Shown one piece after another: positions 23,939 through 33,956 of a DNA stretch of 64,000 nt. The first letter of the stretch is position 1. Every line of letters starts with the position of its first letter. A program made the position numbers and the translations under genes. The notes under the pieces are model-generated. The model had not been told where the DNA came from. It was given only the letters and a program-made list of their open reading frames with translations, and made no database searches. This DNA comes from Promicromonospora sp. MEB111 (GTDB lineage Bacteria; Actinomycetota; Actinomycetes; Actinomycetales; Cellulomonadaceae), in the NCBI RefSeq assembly GCF_030209445.1, contig NZ_JARVSD010000006.1:62001-126000 (forward strand), read 5' to 3'.

Positions 23939-24940
23939 TCATGCCCGCGTGCGCACCATCGTCCCAGCCTCCGCGTCCGCCGCCCGACGCAGCACGTGGT
24001 CGGCGGCGGCGAGGTCCTGCAGCCCGAGCCCGACGGAGTTGAACACCGTGAGGTCGGCCGCCTCCGTGCGTCCCGGGGCGTGGCCGACCAGCACCTCGCC
24101 GAGCTCCACGAGGTCGGCCTCCCGCAGCGCGCCCGCCACGATCGCGTTGCGGACGTTGCCCGAGTCGGCGAGCGCCACGGCCCGCGCGTCGACGACGGTG
24201 ACGGCGGCGCGGGCGAAGACCTCGGGCGGCACCTCCGAGAACTCGGGCCGGGGCGGCGAGCCGACGGCGTTGACGTGCGTGCCGGGGGAGAGCCAGTCCG
24301 CCCGCAGGATCGGGGTCTCGGCCGGGGTGAGAGTGCAGACGACGTCGGCCCCGTCGACGGCGGCGCGCGCGTCGGCGGTCGGGACCGCGGGCAGGCCTGC
24401 CGCCTTGAGGGAGTCGGCGAGCTCGCCGCCCCGGACCCCCGAGCGGGACCACACGCGCACCTCGTCGAGGTCGAGCACGTGGGCGAGCGCCAGTGCGTGC
24501 TCGCGGGCGAGCGCGCCCGCCCCGAGCAGGGCGACGGTGCGCGCGCCGGGACGGGCCAGCGCGCGGGAGGCGAGCGCGGTCACGGCGGCGGTGCGCAGCC
24601 GGGTGACGGCGCGCCCGTCGAGGAGGCCGACGCACTCGCCCGTCTCGGCCGAGTAGACCGAGATGGTGGAGCGCTGCGCGGGCAGTCCCGCGGCCCGGTC
24701 GCGGGGTCGGTCGGCGAGCACCTTCACCGCGAACAGCCCGAGCTCCGGGGCGAACGAGGTCATGGGGACGACCGCCGGCCCGTCCGCGGTGCGGTCGCCC
24801 GGTGCCCGGAAGGCGTGGGGGGCGGGCTGGGCCGCCAGCCCGGCCGCGAGCCAGCGGTGCGCCTGGTCGAGCGAGGCGAGGAGCCCTGCCGGCTCCACCA
24901 GTCCTTCCACTTGCTCCGACGTGAGCACGCGTGTGGTCAT
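23939..24940 (-). CDS. Ornithine cyclodeaminase / mu-crystallin family protein
   Basis: The protein has 333 residues from ATG 24940, with a near-perfect AGGAGG ribosome site. The family signatures are LGLFAVKVLADRP (catalytic-Lys region), GECVGLLDGRAVTRLRTAAVTALASRALAR, the Rossmann loop VALLGAGALAREHALAL and THVNAVGSPPRPEFSEV. Members deaminate ornithine to proline or act as alanine/ketimine dehydrogenases or N-alkyl amino-acid reductases, so the exact reaction is open. Divergence from a peptide-type importer with amidohydrolase and racemase genes suggests it processes an amino acid released by that pathway. An operator-like GTAT half-palindrome lies just upstream. Confidence 0.85.
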   Translation of the reverse strand: MTTRVLTSEQVEGLVEPAGLLASLDQAHRWLAAGLAAQPAPHAFRAPGDRTADGPAVVPMTSFAPELGLFAVKVLADRPRDRAAGLPAQRSTISVYSAETGECVGLLDGRAVTRLRTAAVTALASRALARPGARTVALLGAGALAREHALALAHVLDLDEVRVWSRSGVRGGELADSLKAAGLPAVPTADARAAVDGADVVCTLTPAETPILRADWLSPGTHVNAVGSPPRPEFSEVPPEVFARAAVTVVDARAVALADSGNVRNAIVAGALREADLVELGEVLVGHAPGRTEAADLTVFNSVGLGLQDLAAADHVLRRAADAEAGTMVRTRA

Positions 24941-24958
24941 GCGACCTCCTGAACTCGT

Positions 24959-24973
24959 TTCTGTATCCCAGAT
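24959..24973. promoter_or_regulatory. Imperfect GntR operator near cyclodeaminase start
   Basis: TTCTGTATCCCAGAT closely matches ATCTGTATACAGAT at 25169 apart from one extra base in the centre. It lies 18 bp upstream of the cyclodeaminase start codon, as expected for a repressor controlling both divergent units. Confidence 0.5.
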
Positions 24974-25168
24974 GGCCGGACCCCCGGTCGATCGTGCTCT
25001 GCGCAGACCCGTTTCGCGCGCATCCGCAGTCACTGTTCCACGCGCCGAGGGGCCGGAAACTCTCGCATAATTCCAGGGATTCTCCGGGGTCACAAGCCCC
25101 TCGGGCCCACTTCGGAGGTTTCACTCACCCGAAACCGACCGATACGCAGATGAAACAAATCCAGCCCA

Positions 25169-25182
25169 ATCTGTATACAGAT
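25169..25182. promoter_or_regulatory. Perfect GTATAC palindrome, putative GntR operator
   Basis: ATCTGTATACAGAT is a perfect 14-bp palindrome in the 276-bp divergent region, 34 bp before the first Dpp-type gene. GTATAC-centred palindromes are typical operators of FCD-type GntR proteins, and one is encoded at 23200-23862. Confidence 0.7.
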
Positions 25183-25216
25183 CACTTCGAACAACCTCGA
25201 AGGGGGTGAGTGCTCC

Positions 25217-26137
25217 ATGGCGAGATTTCTCGTCACCCGAACGCTGCAGGCGCTCGCGACGATCTTCGTGGTCGTCACCGTGGCCTTCCTGCTCGGCCGC
25301 CTGAGCGGCAGCCCCGCGGCGCTGCTGCTGACCGAGAACGCGACCCGGGAGCAGATCGACGAGCTCAACACGCGGCTCGGCTTCGACCAGCCGCTGCCGG
25401 TGCAGTACGTCGAGTACCTGCGCGGCATCCTCGGTGGCGACTTCGGCGACTCGTACCGGCAGGCCGGCGTCTCGTCGATGGACCTCGTGCTGGAGCGGCT
25501 GCCCGCGTCGCTCAGCCTGGGCGCGATCGGCCTCGCCCTAGGGCTCGTGCTGGCGTTCGCCGCGACCATCACCACGCACCTCGCGCGCAGCCGCACGCTG
25601 CGCACCACGTTCCTCGGCCTCGGCTCGGCACGGCAGGCCATCCCCGACTTCTTCTTCGGGCTGCTGCTCGTGCTCGTGTTCTCGGTGACGCTGGGCTGGC
25701 TGCCCTCGCTCGGCAACCGGGACCCGCTCGCGATCGTCATGCCGGCGCTGACCATCGCCACCGCGCAGTTCGTGGTCTACACCCGGCTGCTCGACAACTC
25801 GCTGTCGGAGCAGGGGCGGCTCGACTACGCGCGGACCGCGGTGGCCCGCGGCGAGAACCGGTTCCGCGTGGTGGTGGGCGAGCTGCTGCCCAACGCGTCC
25901 CTGCCGGTGCTCACGATCGCCGCCATCAACCTCGGCTCGTTCCTCGGCGGGCTGGTGATCGTCGAGAACGTGTTCGCCTGGCCGGGCATGGGCCAGCTCA
26001 TGCTCAGCGCCGTCTACTCGCGCGACTTCCCGGTCGTGCAGTCCGGGCTGATCGTGGTCGCCGCCCTGTTCATCCTGTCCAACCTGCTGGTCGACGCCGC
26101 GAGCGCGCTCATCGACCCGAGAGTGAGGCGCGCCTGA
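25217..26137 (+). CDS. Peptide/nickel-type ABC transporter permease (DppB-like)
   Basis: The protein has 306 residues from ATG 25217, preceded by AAGGGGG. The N-terminus ARFLVTRTLQALATIFVVVTVAFLLGRLSG is the standard DppB opening. It is followed by ENATREQIDELNTRLGFDQPLPVQY and the extracellular GDFGDSYRQ region, then the EAA loop (DYARTAVARGENRF) and VIVENVFAWPGMGQL. About six membrane spans. It is the first gene of an operon with DppC, DppD, DppF, a binding protein, an amidohydrolase and a racemase, probably under the GntR regulator through the palindrome 34 bp upstream. Confidence 0.93.
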   Translation: MARFLVTRTLQALATIFVVVTVAFLLGRLSGSPAALLLTENATREQIDELNTRLGFDQPLPVQYVEYLRGILGGDFGDSYRQAGVSSMDLVLERLPASLSLGAIGLALGLVLAFAATITTHLARSRTLRTTFLGLGSARQAIPDFFFGLLLVLVFSVTLGWLPSLGNRDPLAIVMPALTIATAQFVVYTRLLDNSLSEQGRLDYARTAVARGENRFRVVVGELLPNASLPVLTIAAINLGSFLGGLVIVENVFAWPGMGQLMLSAVYSRDFPVVQSGLIVVAALFILSNLLVDAASALIDPRVRRA

Positions 26138-27018
26138 TGACCGACACCGACCTGGTCAGGAAGCCGCCGGCGGCGCGCGTCGTCGCCGCGGCCGCCGGCC
26201 TCACCCCGCTGGAGCGGACGGGTGTCGCGCTCGTGACCGCCGTCGTGCTCTTCTGCGTGGTCACCCCGTTCCTGCCGCTCTACGCGCCGTACGCGCAGGA
26301 CCTGTCGCGCGCGTTCGTGCCGCCGCTGACCGACGCCGCCCACCCGCTCGGCACCGACATGCTCGGCCGCGACCTGGCGAGCCGCCTGGCCCTCGGCGGG
26401 CTCGTCTCGCTCGGCATCGTGCTGCTGGTGGTGGTCGTCAACGCGATCATCGGCATGGTCGTCGGCCTGCTCGCCGGCTACCACGGCGGCCGCCTCGACA
26501 ACGTGCTCATGGGCTGGGCCGACGTGCAGCTCGCGATGCCCGTGATCCTCGTGCTCATCGCGCTGTCGGCGGCCGTGGGCCCGAGCGTGTGGCTCATGGT
26601 CGTCACGCTCGCGGCCACCTACTGGGTGGGCTACGCCCGCGTCGCGCGCGGCACGGCCATGACCCTGCGCGACCGCGACTTCGTGCTCGTCCCGCGCATC
26701 CAGGGCGCCTCCGCCACCTGGACCATCAGCCGGCACATCGCCCCGGGCGTCGCCGTGCAGATGCTCATCCTCGCCTCCAGCGACATCGGGGCGGTGCTGC
26801 TGCTCACGAGCTCGTTCGACTACCTCGGCCTCGGGGTGCAGCCGCCCGTGCCGAGCTGGGGCCTGCTCATCAGCGAGGGCCAGAAGTACATCCGGCAGGC
26901 GCCGTACCTCTCGGTGGTGCCCGGCATCGCGATCTTCCTGGTCGTGATCGGCACCAACCTGATCAGCCAGCGATTCACGGCCGAGCGCGACCTGCGCTCG
27001 GCACGGCGACGGAAGTGA
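26137..27018 (+). CDS. Peptide/nickel-type ABC transporter permease (DppC-like)
   Basis: The protein has 293 residues from ATG 26137, which shares its A with the DppB stop (TGATG). It shows the DppC hallmark HPLGTDMLGRDLASRLALGG, six spans, and the EAA-type loop YARVARGTAMTLRDRDFVLVPRIQGAS followed by RHIAPG. It pairs with DppB to form the channel. It carries a ~25-residue Ala-rich cytoplasmic N-terminus before the first span, within the normal range of the family. Confidence 0.93.
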   Translation: MTDTDLVRKPPAARVVAAAAGLTPLERTGVALVTAVVLFCVVTPFLPLYAPYAQDLSRAFVPPLTDAAHPLGTDMLGRDLASRLALGGLVSLGIVLLVVVVNAIIGMVVGLLAGYHGGRLDNVLMGWADVQLAMPVILVLIALSAAVGPSVWLMVVTLAATYWVGYARVARGTAMTLRDRDFVLVPRIQGASATWTISRHIAPGVAVQMLILASSDIGAVLLLTSSFDYLGLGVQPPVPSWGLLISEGQKYIRQAPYLSVVPGIAIFLVVIGTNLISQRFTAERDLRSARRRK

Positions 27019-27025
27019 GGACCAC

Positions 27026-28038
27026 ATGACCACGCCAGTGCTGCTGCGCGTCGACGACCTGTCGGTCGGCTACCGCGACGCCGACGGCGCCGAGGTGCGC
27101 CTCGTCGACGGCGTCGGCTTCACCGTGCACGAGGGGCGGGTGCTCTGCCTGGTCGGCGAGTCCGGCTCGGGCAAGAGCCTGACGATGGCCGCCGTGCTCG
27201 GCCTGCTGCCCGAGGGGCTCGAGGTGCTTTCCGGTACCGTGCGGTTCCGCGGCCAGGACCTGCTCACCCTGCCCGAGCGCGAGCTGCGGGCGCTGCGCGG
27301 CAACGAGCTCGCGATGGTCTTCCAGGACCCGATGACGGCGCTCAACCCCGTCAAGCGGGTCGGCGCGCAGATCGCCCGCGCCGTCCGCGCCCACCACCCG
27401 CGCACGCCGCGTGCCCAGGTGCTGGCCCGCGTCGAGGAGCTGCTCACCGAGGTGGGCGTGCCCGACCCCGCCGAGCGCGCCCGGAGCTACCCGCACCAGT
27501 GGTCCGGCGGCATGCGCCAGCGCGCGGTGATCGCGATGGCCATGGCGAACCGGCCCGCGCTGCTGATCGCCGACGAGCCCACCACGGCGCTCGACGTGAC
27601 CATCCAGGCGCAGATCATGGACGTGCTCGCCGACGCGCGGGCGACGTCGGGCGCCGCGATGGTGCTCATCACGCACGACCTGGGCCTCGTGGCGCAGGTC
27701 GCCGACGAGATCTGCATCATGTACGCCGGCCGGATCGTCGAGCGCGGCACGGTGTGGACCGTCTTCGACGAGGCGCGGCACCCGTACACCGCCGGGCTGC
27801 TCGGCAGCCTGCTGTCGGCCGAGCGGGCCGGGTCGCGCGCGTACGCCATCCCCGGGTCGCCGCCCGCGCCGACCCGCCGCCCACCGGGGTGCGCGTTCGC
27901 GACCCGCTGCGAGCTCCCGGCGCGGTCCGAGCTGTGCGGCACCACGCGCCCCGAGCTGCGGCCGGCGGCGGACGTCACGCACGAGTCCGCGTGCCACCAC
28001 GCCGACCGCACGCTCGAGTTCGCCCGGGCGGTGACCGC

Positions 28039-28042
<4 letters not shown>
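27026..28042 (+). CDS. Peptide-type ABC transporter ATPase (DppD-like)
   Basis: The protein has 338 residues from ATG 27026. Walker A is GESGSGKSL (44-52), the Q-loop is [13 protein letters not shown], the signature is WSGGMRQR, Walker B is [12 protein letters not shown] and the switch His is in [11 protein letters not shown]. The C-terminal oligopeptide-ABC extension has three Cys ([15 protein letters not shown]) and a later Cys in ESACHH, matching the conserved Cys cluster of DppD/OppD. It heterodimerises with the DppF ATPase, whose start overlaps its stop by ATGA. Confidence 0.93.
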
Positions 28043-28842
<800 letters not shown>

Positions 28843-28854
28843 CACCCGCTCCCA

Positions 28855-28885
28855 CCCGAGCAGCACCCACTCCCGAGCAGCACCC
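28855..28885 (+). repeat. 14-bp direct repeat before the binding-protein gene
   Basis: CCCGAGCAGCACCC occurs at 28855-28868 and 28872-28885 in the short gap before the solute-binding protein, which starts after AAGGA. It probably arose by slippage; no function is evident. Confidence 0.6.
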
Positions 28886-28904
28886 GAACCGTAAGGAACT
28901 GAGC

Positions 28905-30425
28905 ATGCTCCGACACCTCACCCGACCTGCCGCGGCCGGCGTCGCCCTCGTGGCCGCCCTCGCCCTCGGCGGCTGCTCCGCCGCCAGCGGCACCACCGCC
29001 GTCTCGCACGACCTCACGGTCGGCGCCGTCACCGAGCCCGAGCGGCAGCCCGACCCGCTCGTGGAGGGCTCGCTGGCCGGCTTCAACTATTACTACAACC
29101 TCTACGACCAGCTCACCACGCTCAACGCCGACGGCGAGATCGAGCCGTCCGTGGCGACCGGATGGACCCCGAACGACGACTTCACGGAGTGGACCTTCAC
29201 GCTGCGGGACGACGTCACCTTCCACAACGGCGAACCCCTCACGGCCTCGGACGTCGCGTTCAGCTACAACCAGGTGCTGGCCACGCCCGACTCCGACATC
29301 CGCGGCTACATGGGGATGCTCGAGTCGGCGGAGGCCACGGACGACACGACCGTCGTGTTCACGCTCAGCTCCCCGTTCTCGCCGTGGCCGTCGATCACCA
29401 CCGCGGTGTCGATCGTGCCCGAGGACGTCTACACCGAGCTCGGCCCGGAGGGCTTCGTCGAGGCGCCGGTGGGCTCCGGGCCGTTCACGTACGTGAGCTG
29501 GACGCGCGGCGTCGAGTACGTGCTGGAGGGCAACGACGACTACTGGGGCGGCGCCCCGGAGGTGGACACGCTCACCTTCCAGACCGTCGCCGACGAGGAG
29601 GCGCGCCTCAACGGCGTCATCGCGGGCAGCCTGGACGTCGCGCTCATCTCGCCCAACCAGGTCTCCGCGGTCGACGGCTCGGGGGCCGAGATCGCGTCGC
29701 GGGAGTCGAACGGCGTGATCTTCCTCGGCACCAACTCCACGAAGGGCGCGCTCGAGGACCCGCTCGTGCGCCGGGCGATCCAGCTCGCGATCGACAAGGA
29801 GGAGCTCGTGGCGCAGGCGCTCGGCGGCCGTGCCGTCGCGAACGACCAGCCCGTCGCGCCCAACGTCACCGGCCACGCGGCGGACGCCGAGGCGCCCGGC
29901 TTCGACCCCGAGGCCGCCGAGGAGCTGCTCGCGCAGTCCTCGTACGACGGCGAGGCGATCCCCTTCGAGTACGCGACCGACGGCCGCATCCCGCTCAGCT
30001 CCGAGGTGGCGCAGGCGATCGCCGGCTACCTCGACGCCGTCGGCATCAAGGTCGAGCTCATCGGGATGGACCAGGCGAGCCTCTCGAACAAGATCTACGG
30101 CACCGTGAACATGGAGGGCCTGTTCCTCAACACGTGGGCGCCCACCACGATGGACGCCGACATGCCCGCCACCAACTTCTTCGCCGGCGGTCAGAACGAC
30201 TACGCCAGGTCGCCGGAGGCCACCGAGCTGGTCGAGCGGCAGCGCACGGTCGACGGCGCCGAGCGGGAGGCCGTGTTCGCCGAGCTCTCCCAGGTCAACT
30301 GGGACAACGCCTACCTGATCCCGCTCTACACCCCGATGGCCGACTACGCGGTGAGCCCCGACATCACCTGGGAGCCCCGCGTGGACGGCGAGTACGTGCT
30401 CAAGGACGTCACCTTCGCCGAGTAG
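28905..30425 (+). CDS. ABC substrate-binding lipoprotein, family 5 (peptide/nickel/other)
   Basis: The protein has 506 residues. The lipoprotein signal ends LALGGC with Cys24. The mature domain has family-5 landmarks: [20 protein letters not shown], the phrase [53 protein letters not shown] and [14 protein letters not shown]. It binds the imported compound outside the membrane. Family 5 receptors take peptides but also amino-acid derivatives, glutathione or heterocycles; the downstream amidohydrolase and racemase suggest an amide or cyclic amide. A strong hairpin follows the gene. Confidence 0.93.
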   Translation: MLRHLTRPAAAGVALVAALALGGCSAASGTTAVSHDLTVGAVTEPERQPDPLVEGSLAGFNYYYNLYDQLTTLNADGEIEPSVATGWTPNDDFTEWTFTLRDDVTFHNGEPLTASDVAFSYNQVLATPDSDIRGYMGMLESAEATDDTTVVFTLSSPFSPWPSITTAVSIVPEDVYTELGPEGFVEAPVGSGPFTYVSWTRGVEYVLEGNDDYWGGAPEVDTLTFQTVADEEARLNGVIAGSLDVALISPNQVSAVDGSGAEIASRESNGVIFLGTNSTKGALEDPLVRRAIQLAIDKEELVAQALGGRAVANDQPVAPNVTGHAADAEAPGFDPEAAEELLAQSSYDGEAIPFEYATDGRIPLSSEVAQAIAGYLDAVGIKVELIGMDQASLSNKIYGTVNMEGLFLNTWAPTTMDADMPATNFFAGGQNDYARSPEATELVERQRTVDGAEREAVFAELSQVNWDNAYLIPLYTPMADYAVSPDITWEPRVDGEYVLKDVTFAE

Positions 30426-30428
30426 CCG

Positions 30429-30470
30429 GACGACGGTGGGTGCCGGGACCGTCCGGCGCCCACCGCCGTC
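30429..30470 (+). terminator. Long hairpin after binding-protein gene (intra-operon)
   Basis: Left arm 30429-30446, 6-base loop, right arm 30453-30470; 16 of 18 positions pair. With no T-run and co-directional genes following, it may cap the receptor mRNA or partly terminate, raising receptor over enzyme expression. Confidence 0.6.
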
Positions 30471-30505
30471 CGCCCCCACCCTCGTCCGCCCCCTGGAGGA
30501 ACCCC

Positions 30506-31714
30506 ATGCCCCGCACCGTCATCCGTTCCGTCCGCCCGTGGGGCGGCGCCCCCGCCGACGTCGTGCTCGACGACGGCCTCGTGAGCGAGGTCGTCCCGGC
30601 GGGCACGGCCGCCGTCGGCGCGGCCGAGATCGCGGGCGACGACGGCATCCTCGTACCCTCGTTCTCCGACGTGCACGTGCACCTCGACTCCACGCGCCTC
30701 GGCCTGCCCTTCCGCCCGCTGAGCGCGGGACCCACCCGGTGGGACCGGATCATGAACGACCGCGCGCACTGGCGGACGGCCGAGGCCCCCGTGGCCGACC
30801 GGGCCACCGAGACGCTGCGCCGCATGATCGCCCTGGGCGCCACCCGCGTGCGCTCGCACGCCCAGGTCGACGCCGACTCGAAGCTGGAGAAGTTCGAGGG
30901 CGTGCTCGCCGCGCGCGAGGCCCACTCCGCGTCGGCGTCGGTCGAGATCGTCGTGTTCCCACAGGTCGGCATCCACCTCGAACCGGGCGTACCCGAGCTC
31001 ATGGACGAGGCGCTGCGCGCCGGCGGCGACCTCGTGGGCGGCATCGACCCCTGCGAGATCGACCGCGACCCGCGGCGCCACCTCGACACGGTGTTCGAGC
31101 TCGCCGAACGCCATCAGAAGGGCGTGGACATCCACCTGCACGAGCCGGGGGAGCTCGGCCTCTTCTCGATGAGCCTGGTCACCGAGCGCGTACGCGCGCT
31201 CGGCATGCAGGGCCGTGTGACCGTCTCGCACGCCTTCGCGCTGGGCTCCGGGCTCGCGGGCGTCGAACGGACGGTCGACGAGCTCGCCGAGCTGGACGTC
31301 GCCGTCACCACGATCGCCCCCGGCGGGCGCCTCGAGCTGCCGCTGGAACGCATGGTCACCGCGGGCGTGCGCGTGGGCCTCGGCATGGACGGCCAGCGCG
31401 ACTACTGGTCCCCGTGGGGCAACGCCGACATGCTGGAGCGCGCCTGGCTGCTCGCCCACTCGCAGGGCTGGTCGCGCGACGACCTCATCGAGCTCGGCCT
31501 CGCCGTCGCCACCTGGGGCGGGGCGTCCGTCATCGACGGGCGGACGCCGCGGCTCACCGGCGTCGGCCACCACCCCGGGATCACCGTCGGCGACCCGGCG
31601 GAGCTGGTGATCCTGCGCGGCGAGACGCCGACGTCGGCGGTCATGGACCGGCTCCCCGGGCGCACGGTGATCCACGCCGGCCGCGTCGTGGCCGCCGACG
31701 GCGAGCTCGTATGA
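30506..31714 (+). CDS. Amidohydrolase, cytosine-deaminase-like
   Basis: The protein has 402 residues from ATG 30506 with GGAGGA upstream. Metal-dependent amidohydrolase motifs follow in order: SDVHVHLDST (His57, His59), then VDIHLHEPGE, VSHAFALGSG and the Asp in GLGMDGQRDYWSPWGNADMLERA, which is the arrangement of the cytosine deaminase/isocytosine-type branch. The C-terminus returns to the beta sandwich (GDPAELVILRGETPTSAVMDRLPGR). It would hydrolyse a ring or amide C-N bond of an imported heterocycle or acyl amine. Its stop overlaps the racemase start. Confidence 0.87.
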   Translation: MPRTVIRSVRPWGGAPADVVLDDGLVSEVVPAGTAAVGAAEIAGDDGILVPSFSDVHVHLDSTRLGLPFRPLSAGPTRWDRIMNDRAHWRTAEAPVADRATETLRRMIALGATRVRSHAQVDADSKLEKFEGVLAAREAHSASASVEIVVFPQVGIHLEPGVPELMDEALRAGGDLVGGIDPCEIDRDPRRHLDTVFELAERHQKGVDIHLHEPGELGLFSMSLVTERVRALGMQGRVTVSHAFALGSGLAGVERTVDELAELDVAVTTIAPGGRLELPLERMVTAGVRVGLGMDGQRDYWSPWGNADMLERAWLLAHSQGWSRDDLIELGLAVATWGGASVIDGRTPRLTGVGHHPGITVGDPAELVILRGETPTSAVMDRLPGRTVIHAGRVVAADGELV

Positions 31715-32433
31715 CCACGCTCCTGGTCGTGAACTGCAACACCACGCGCGCCATGACCGAGGCGATCGCGGCGGTCGCCGCGGGCGCGGCGTCGCCCGGC
31801 ACCACCGTCGTGGGCCTGACCCCGTCCTGGGGTCCCGCCTCCGCCGAGGGCTACTTCGAGAGCTACGCGACGGCGCTCGCGGTGCTCGACGCCGTGCTCG
31901 CCCACAGGGACCCGTACGATGCCGTGATCATGGCCGGCTACGGCGAGCACGGCCGGGAGGGCCTGCGGCAGGCGATCGACGTGCCGGTCGTCGACATCAC
32001 CGAGGCGTCGGCCTTCCTCGCCTGCCTCGTCGCCCACCGGTTCGGCGTGGTGACGACGGTCGCCACCGCGGTGCCCGGCATCGAGGACTCGCTGCGCACC
32101 GCCGGAGTCCTCGGGCGGTGCGCAGGCGTGGCCGCGGCCGACGTCGCCGTGCTCGACATCGGCGACGTCGCCGAGACGGCGCGGGCCCTGGAGTCCGCGG
32201 GCGCCCGGCTCGTCGCGGCGGGCGCCGACGCCCTGGTGCTCGGCTGCGCCGGCTTCGCCGGGCTCGACGTCGAGCTGGAACGGCGTCTCGGCGTGCCCGT
32301 GCTGGACAGCGTGACCAGCGCGGTGCGGCTCGCGGAGTCGCTCGTCGCGCTCGGCAAGACGACGAGCACGGCGGGTCCGTACCGCCGGCCCGACCCGGCG
32401 AAGGCGTGGGTGGGGCGGCGACCCGGAGCCTGA
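31711..32433 (+). CDS. Asp/Glu/hydantoin racemase-family protein, one Cys missing
   Basis: The protein has 240 residues from ATG 31711 (ATGA overlap). It begins LLVVNCNTTRAMTEAI as in hydantoin/allantoin racemases, with LGCAGFAGLDVELERRLGVPVLD holding the second catalytic Cys. The first Cys position, normally in an ACF-type motif, reads VIMAGYGEHGREGLRQA, so a one-Cys enzyme is implied. A two-Cys racemisation is therefore unlikely unless another acid acts. It may be an isomerase or lyase relative. Coupling to the amidohydrolase suggests consecutive steps on one substrate. Confidence 0.83.
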   Translation: MTTLLVVNCNTTRAMTEAIAAVAAGAASPGTTVVGLTPSWGPASAEGYFESYATALAVLDAVLAHRDPYDAVIMAGYGEHGREGLRQAIDVPVVDITEASAFLACLVAHRFGVVTTVATAVPGIEDSLRTAGVLGRCAGVAAADVAVLDIGDVAETARALESAGARLVAAGADALVLGCAGFAGLDVELERRLGVPVLDSVTSAVRLAESLVALGKTTSTAGPYRRPDPAKAWVGRRPGA

Positions 32434-32437
32434 CCAC

Positions 32438-32449
32438 CGGGTGAACCCG
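32438..32449 (+). terminator. Short hairpin at end of importer/amidohydrolase operon
   Basis: CGGGT-GA-ACCCG starts a few bases after the racemase stop. The stem is only 5 bp, so this is a weak candidate for the operon end. Confidence 0.25.
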
Positions 32450-32519
32450 TCCCGAACACCCCCGCCGGTCGCCCGGCGCGGCTACGGTGGGGCCCTCGAC
32501 CACGTGACAGGAGGGCATC

Positions 32520-33476
32520 GTGCGGGCCGTCATCCAGGACCGGTACGGCAGCGCCGACGTGGTGGAGGTCGGTGACCTCCCCGACCCCGTCCCGGCGGAC
32601 GACGAGGTGCTGGTCCGGGTCCGCGCTGTCTCGCTAAACGGGTCGGACCGCGAGAACCTCGTGGGCCGGCCGGCGTACGCCCGGGTGGGCGGGCTGCGCC
32701 GGCCGCGCAACCCGGTGCCCGGGTCGGACGTGGCCGGGACCGTCGTCGCGGTGGGACGGTCGGTGACCGGACATGCCCCGGGGGACGACGTGTTCGGTGA
32801 GCTGGCGGGTTACCGGGGCGGGCTCGCGGAGTACGTCGCGACGTCGCCGCGGCTGCTCGCCCGCAAGCCGGCCGCCCTCTCGTTCGTCGAGGCCGCGGCG
32901 ATCCCGCAGGCGGGGTGCATCGCGCTGCGGGCCACCCGGGGTCTGCACCCGGGTGACCGGCTGCTGGTCAACGGGGCGGGCGGCGCGGGCGGCGCGCTCG
33001 TGATCGGCCTGGCCAAGCATCTCGGTGCCCGGGTCACGGCCGTGGACCGGAGCGACAAGGCCGGCCACCTGCTCCGGCTCGGTGCCGACGACACCATCGC
33101 GTTCGAGCGCTGCGACTGGGCCGACCAGCGTGACCGGTACGACCGGGTGGTGGACCTGGTGGCCTCCCGCTCGCCGTACCGGGTGCACCGTGCGCTGCGG
33201 ACCGGCGGCGCCTACCTCATGGTCGGCGGCCGCACGCGCGTGCTGCTGGCGACGTTCGCCGCCGGTCCCGTGCTCAAGGGATCCACCGGCAAGCAGGTGG
33301 GCGTGCTGATGGTGCCCCAGTCGCGCGCGGACCTGGAGGAGGTCACCGCCCTGGTGACCGACGGCGCCGTCGTGCCCGTGATCGACGAGGTCTGCCCGCT
33401 GGAGGAGGCGCCCGCCGCGTTCGCTCGGCTGGCGGCGGGGGACAACCTGGGCAAGATCGTGGTCGAGGTGCCCTGA
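32520..33476 (+). CDS. Zinc-independent MDR alcohol dehydrogenase / quinone oxidoreductase-like
   Basis: The protein has 318 residues from GTG 32520, preceded by AGGAGGG. The N-terminal GroES-like fold (RYGSADVVEVGDLPDPVPADDEVLVRV, PGSDVAGTVVAVGRSV) lacks the structural-Zn Cys cluster, and the catalytic-Zn ligands are absent. The Rossmann part has LLVNGAGGAGGALVIGLAKHLGARVTAV. This is the pattern of NADPH quinone reductase-like MDR enzymes. It stands alone, with a convergent gene nine bases beyond its stop. Substrate unknown. Confidence 0.87.
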   Translation: MRAVIQDRYGSADVVEVGDLPDPVPADDEVLVRVRAVSLNGSDRENLVGRPAYARVGGLRRPRNPVPGSDVAGTVVAVGRSVTGHAPGDDVFGELAGYRGGLAEYVATSPRLLARKPAALSFVEAAAIPQAGCIALRATRGLHPGDRLLVNGAGGAGGALVIGLAKHLGARVTAVDRSDKAGHLLRLGADDTIAFERCDWADQRDRYDRVVDLVASRSPYRVHRALRTGGAYLMVGGRTRVLLATFAAGPVLKGSTGKQVGVLMVPQSRADLEEVTALVTDGAVVPVIDEVCPLEEAPAAFARLAAGDNLGKIVVEVP

Positions 33477-33485
33477 CCGCCGGTC

Positions 33486-33956
33486 CTACAGCAGGTCGGC
33501 TTCCGAGAGGTCCTCGACTCCGGACGGGACCGTGCCCTCGAACAGCACGCCGATCCCGTACGGGTCAGCCATGGCGAGGTCGGACTCGGCGAACCGCAGC
33601 AGCCAGGTCCCGTCCGCCCAGACCACGGCCGCCGGCTCGGCGAACGGCGGCCCCGCGGCGTCCAGCATCCCGAGCTCGGCGCCGCTCAGCCCGAACCCCG
33701 GTTCCCGGAGCCGGTGCCGCAGGTAGTCGGCGCCGACGTCGGCGAGCTCGCCGAACCGGGCCAGGACGACCGCGGCCAGGTCCGACGCCCGCTGGTCCGG
33801 CGCCGCGGCCGGCTCCATGACGACGCTCACGGGCGGGAGGTCGTCGGCGGGTCCCGCGGTCGCCGTCCAGCAGGCGAGCGTCCCGGGCGACTCGACGCGC
33901 GCGAACGTCGTCCCCGAGATCTCCAGCCGGTCGGGCAGGTCAGCCGCCCGGCTCAC
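33486..33956 (-). CDS. Uncharacterised protein coupled to PhzF-like gene
   Basis: The protein has 156 residues from GTG 33956, overlapping the PhzF stop by GTGA. I do not recognise the family. It is acidic and soluble, with no signal. A beta-rich N-terminal part (LEISGTTFARVESPGTLACWTAT) is followed by a C-terminal section with AVVWADGTWLLRFAESDLAMADPYGIGVLFEG. Translational coupling suggests a function with the PhzF-like enzyme or stoichiometric co-expression, but nothing in the residues shows which. Confidence 0.7.
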   Translation of the reverse strand: MSRAADLPDRLEISGTTFARVESPGTLACWTATAGPADDLPPVSVVMEPAAAPDQRASDLAAVVLARFGELADVGADYLRHRLREPGFGLSGAELGMLDAAGPPFAEPAAVVWADGTWLLRFAESDLAMADPYGIGVLFEGTVPSGVEDLSEADLL

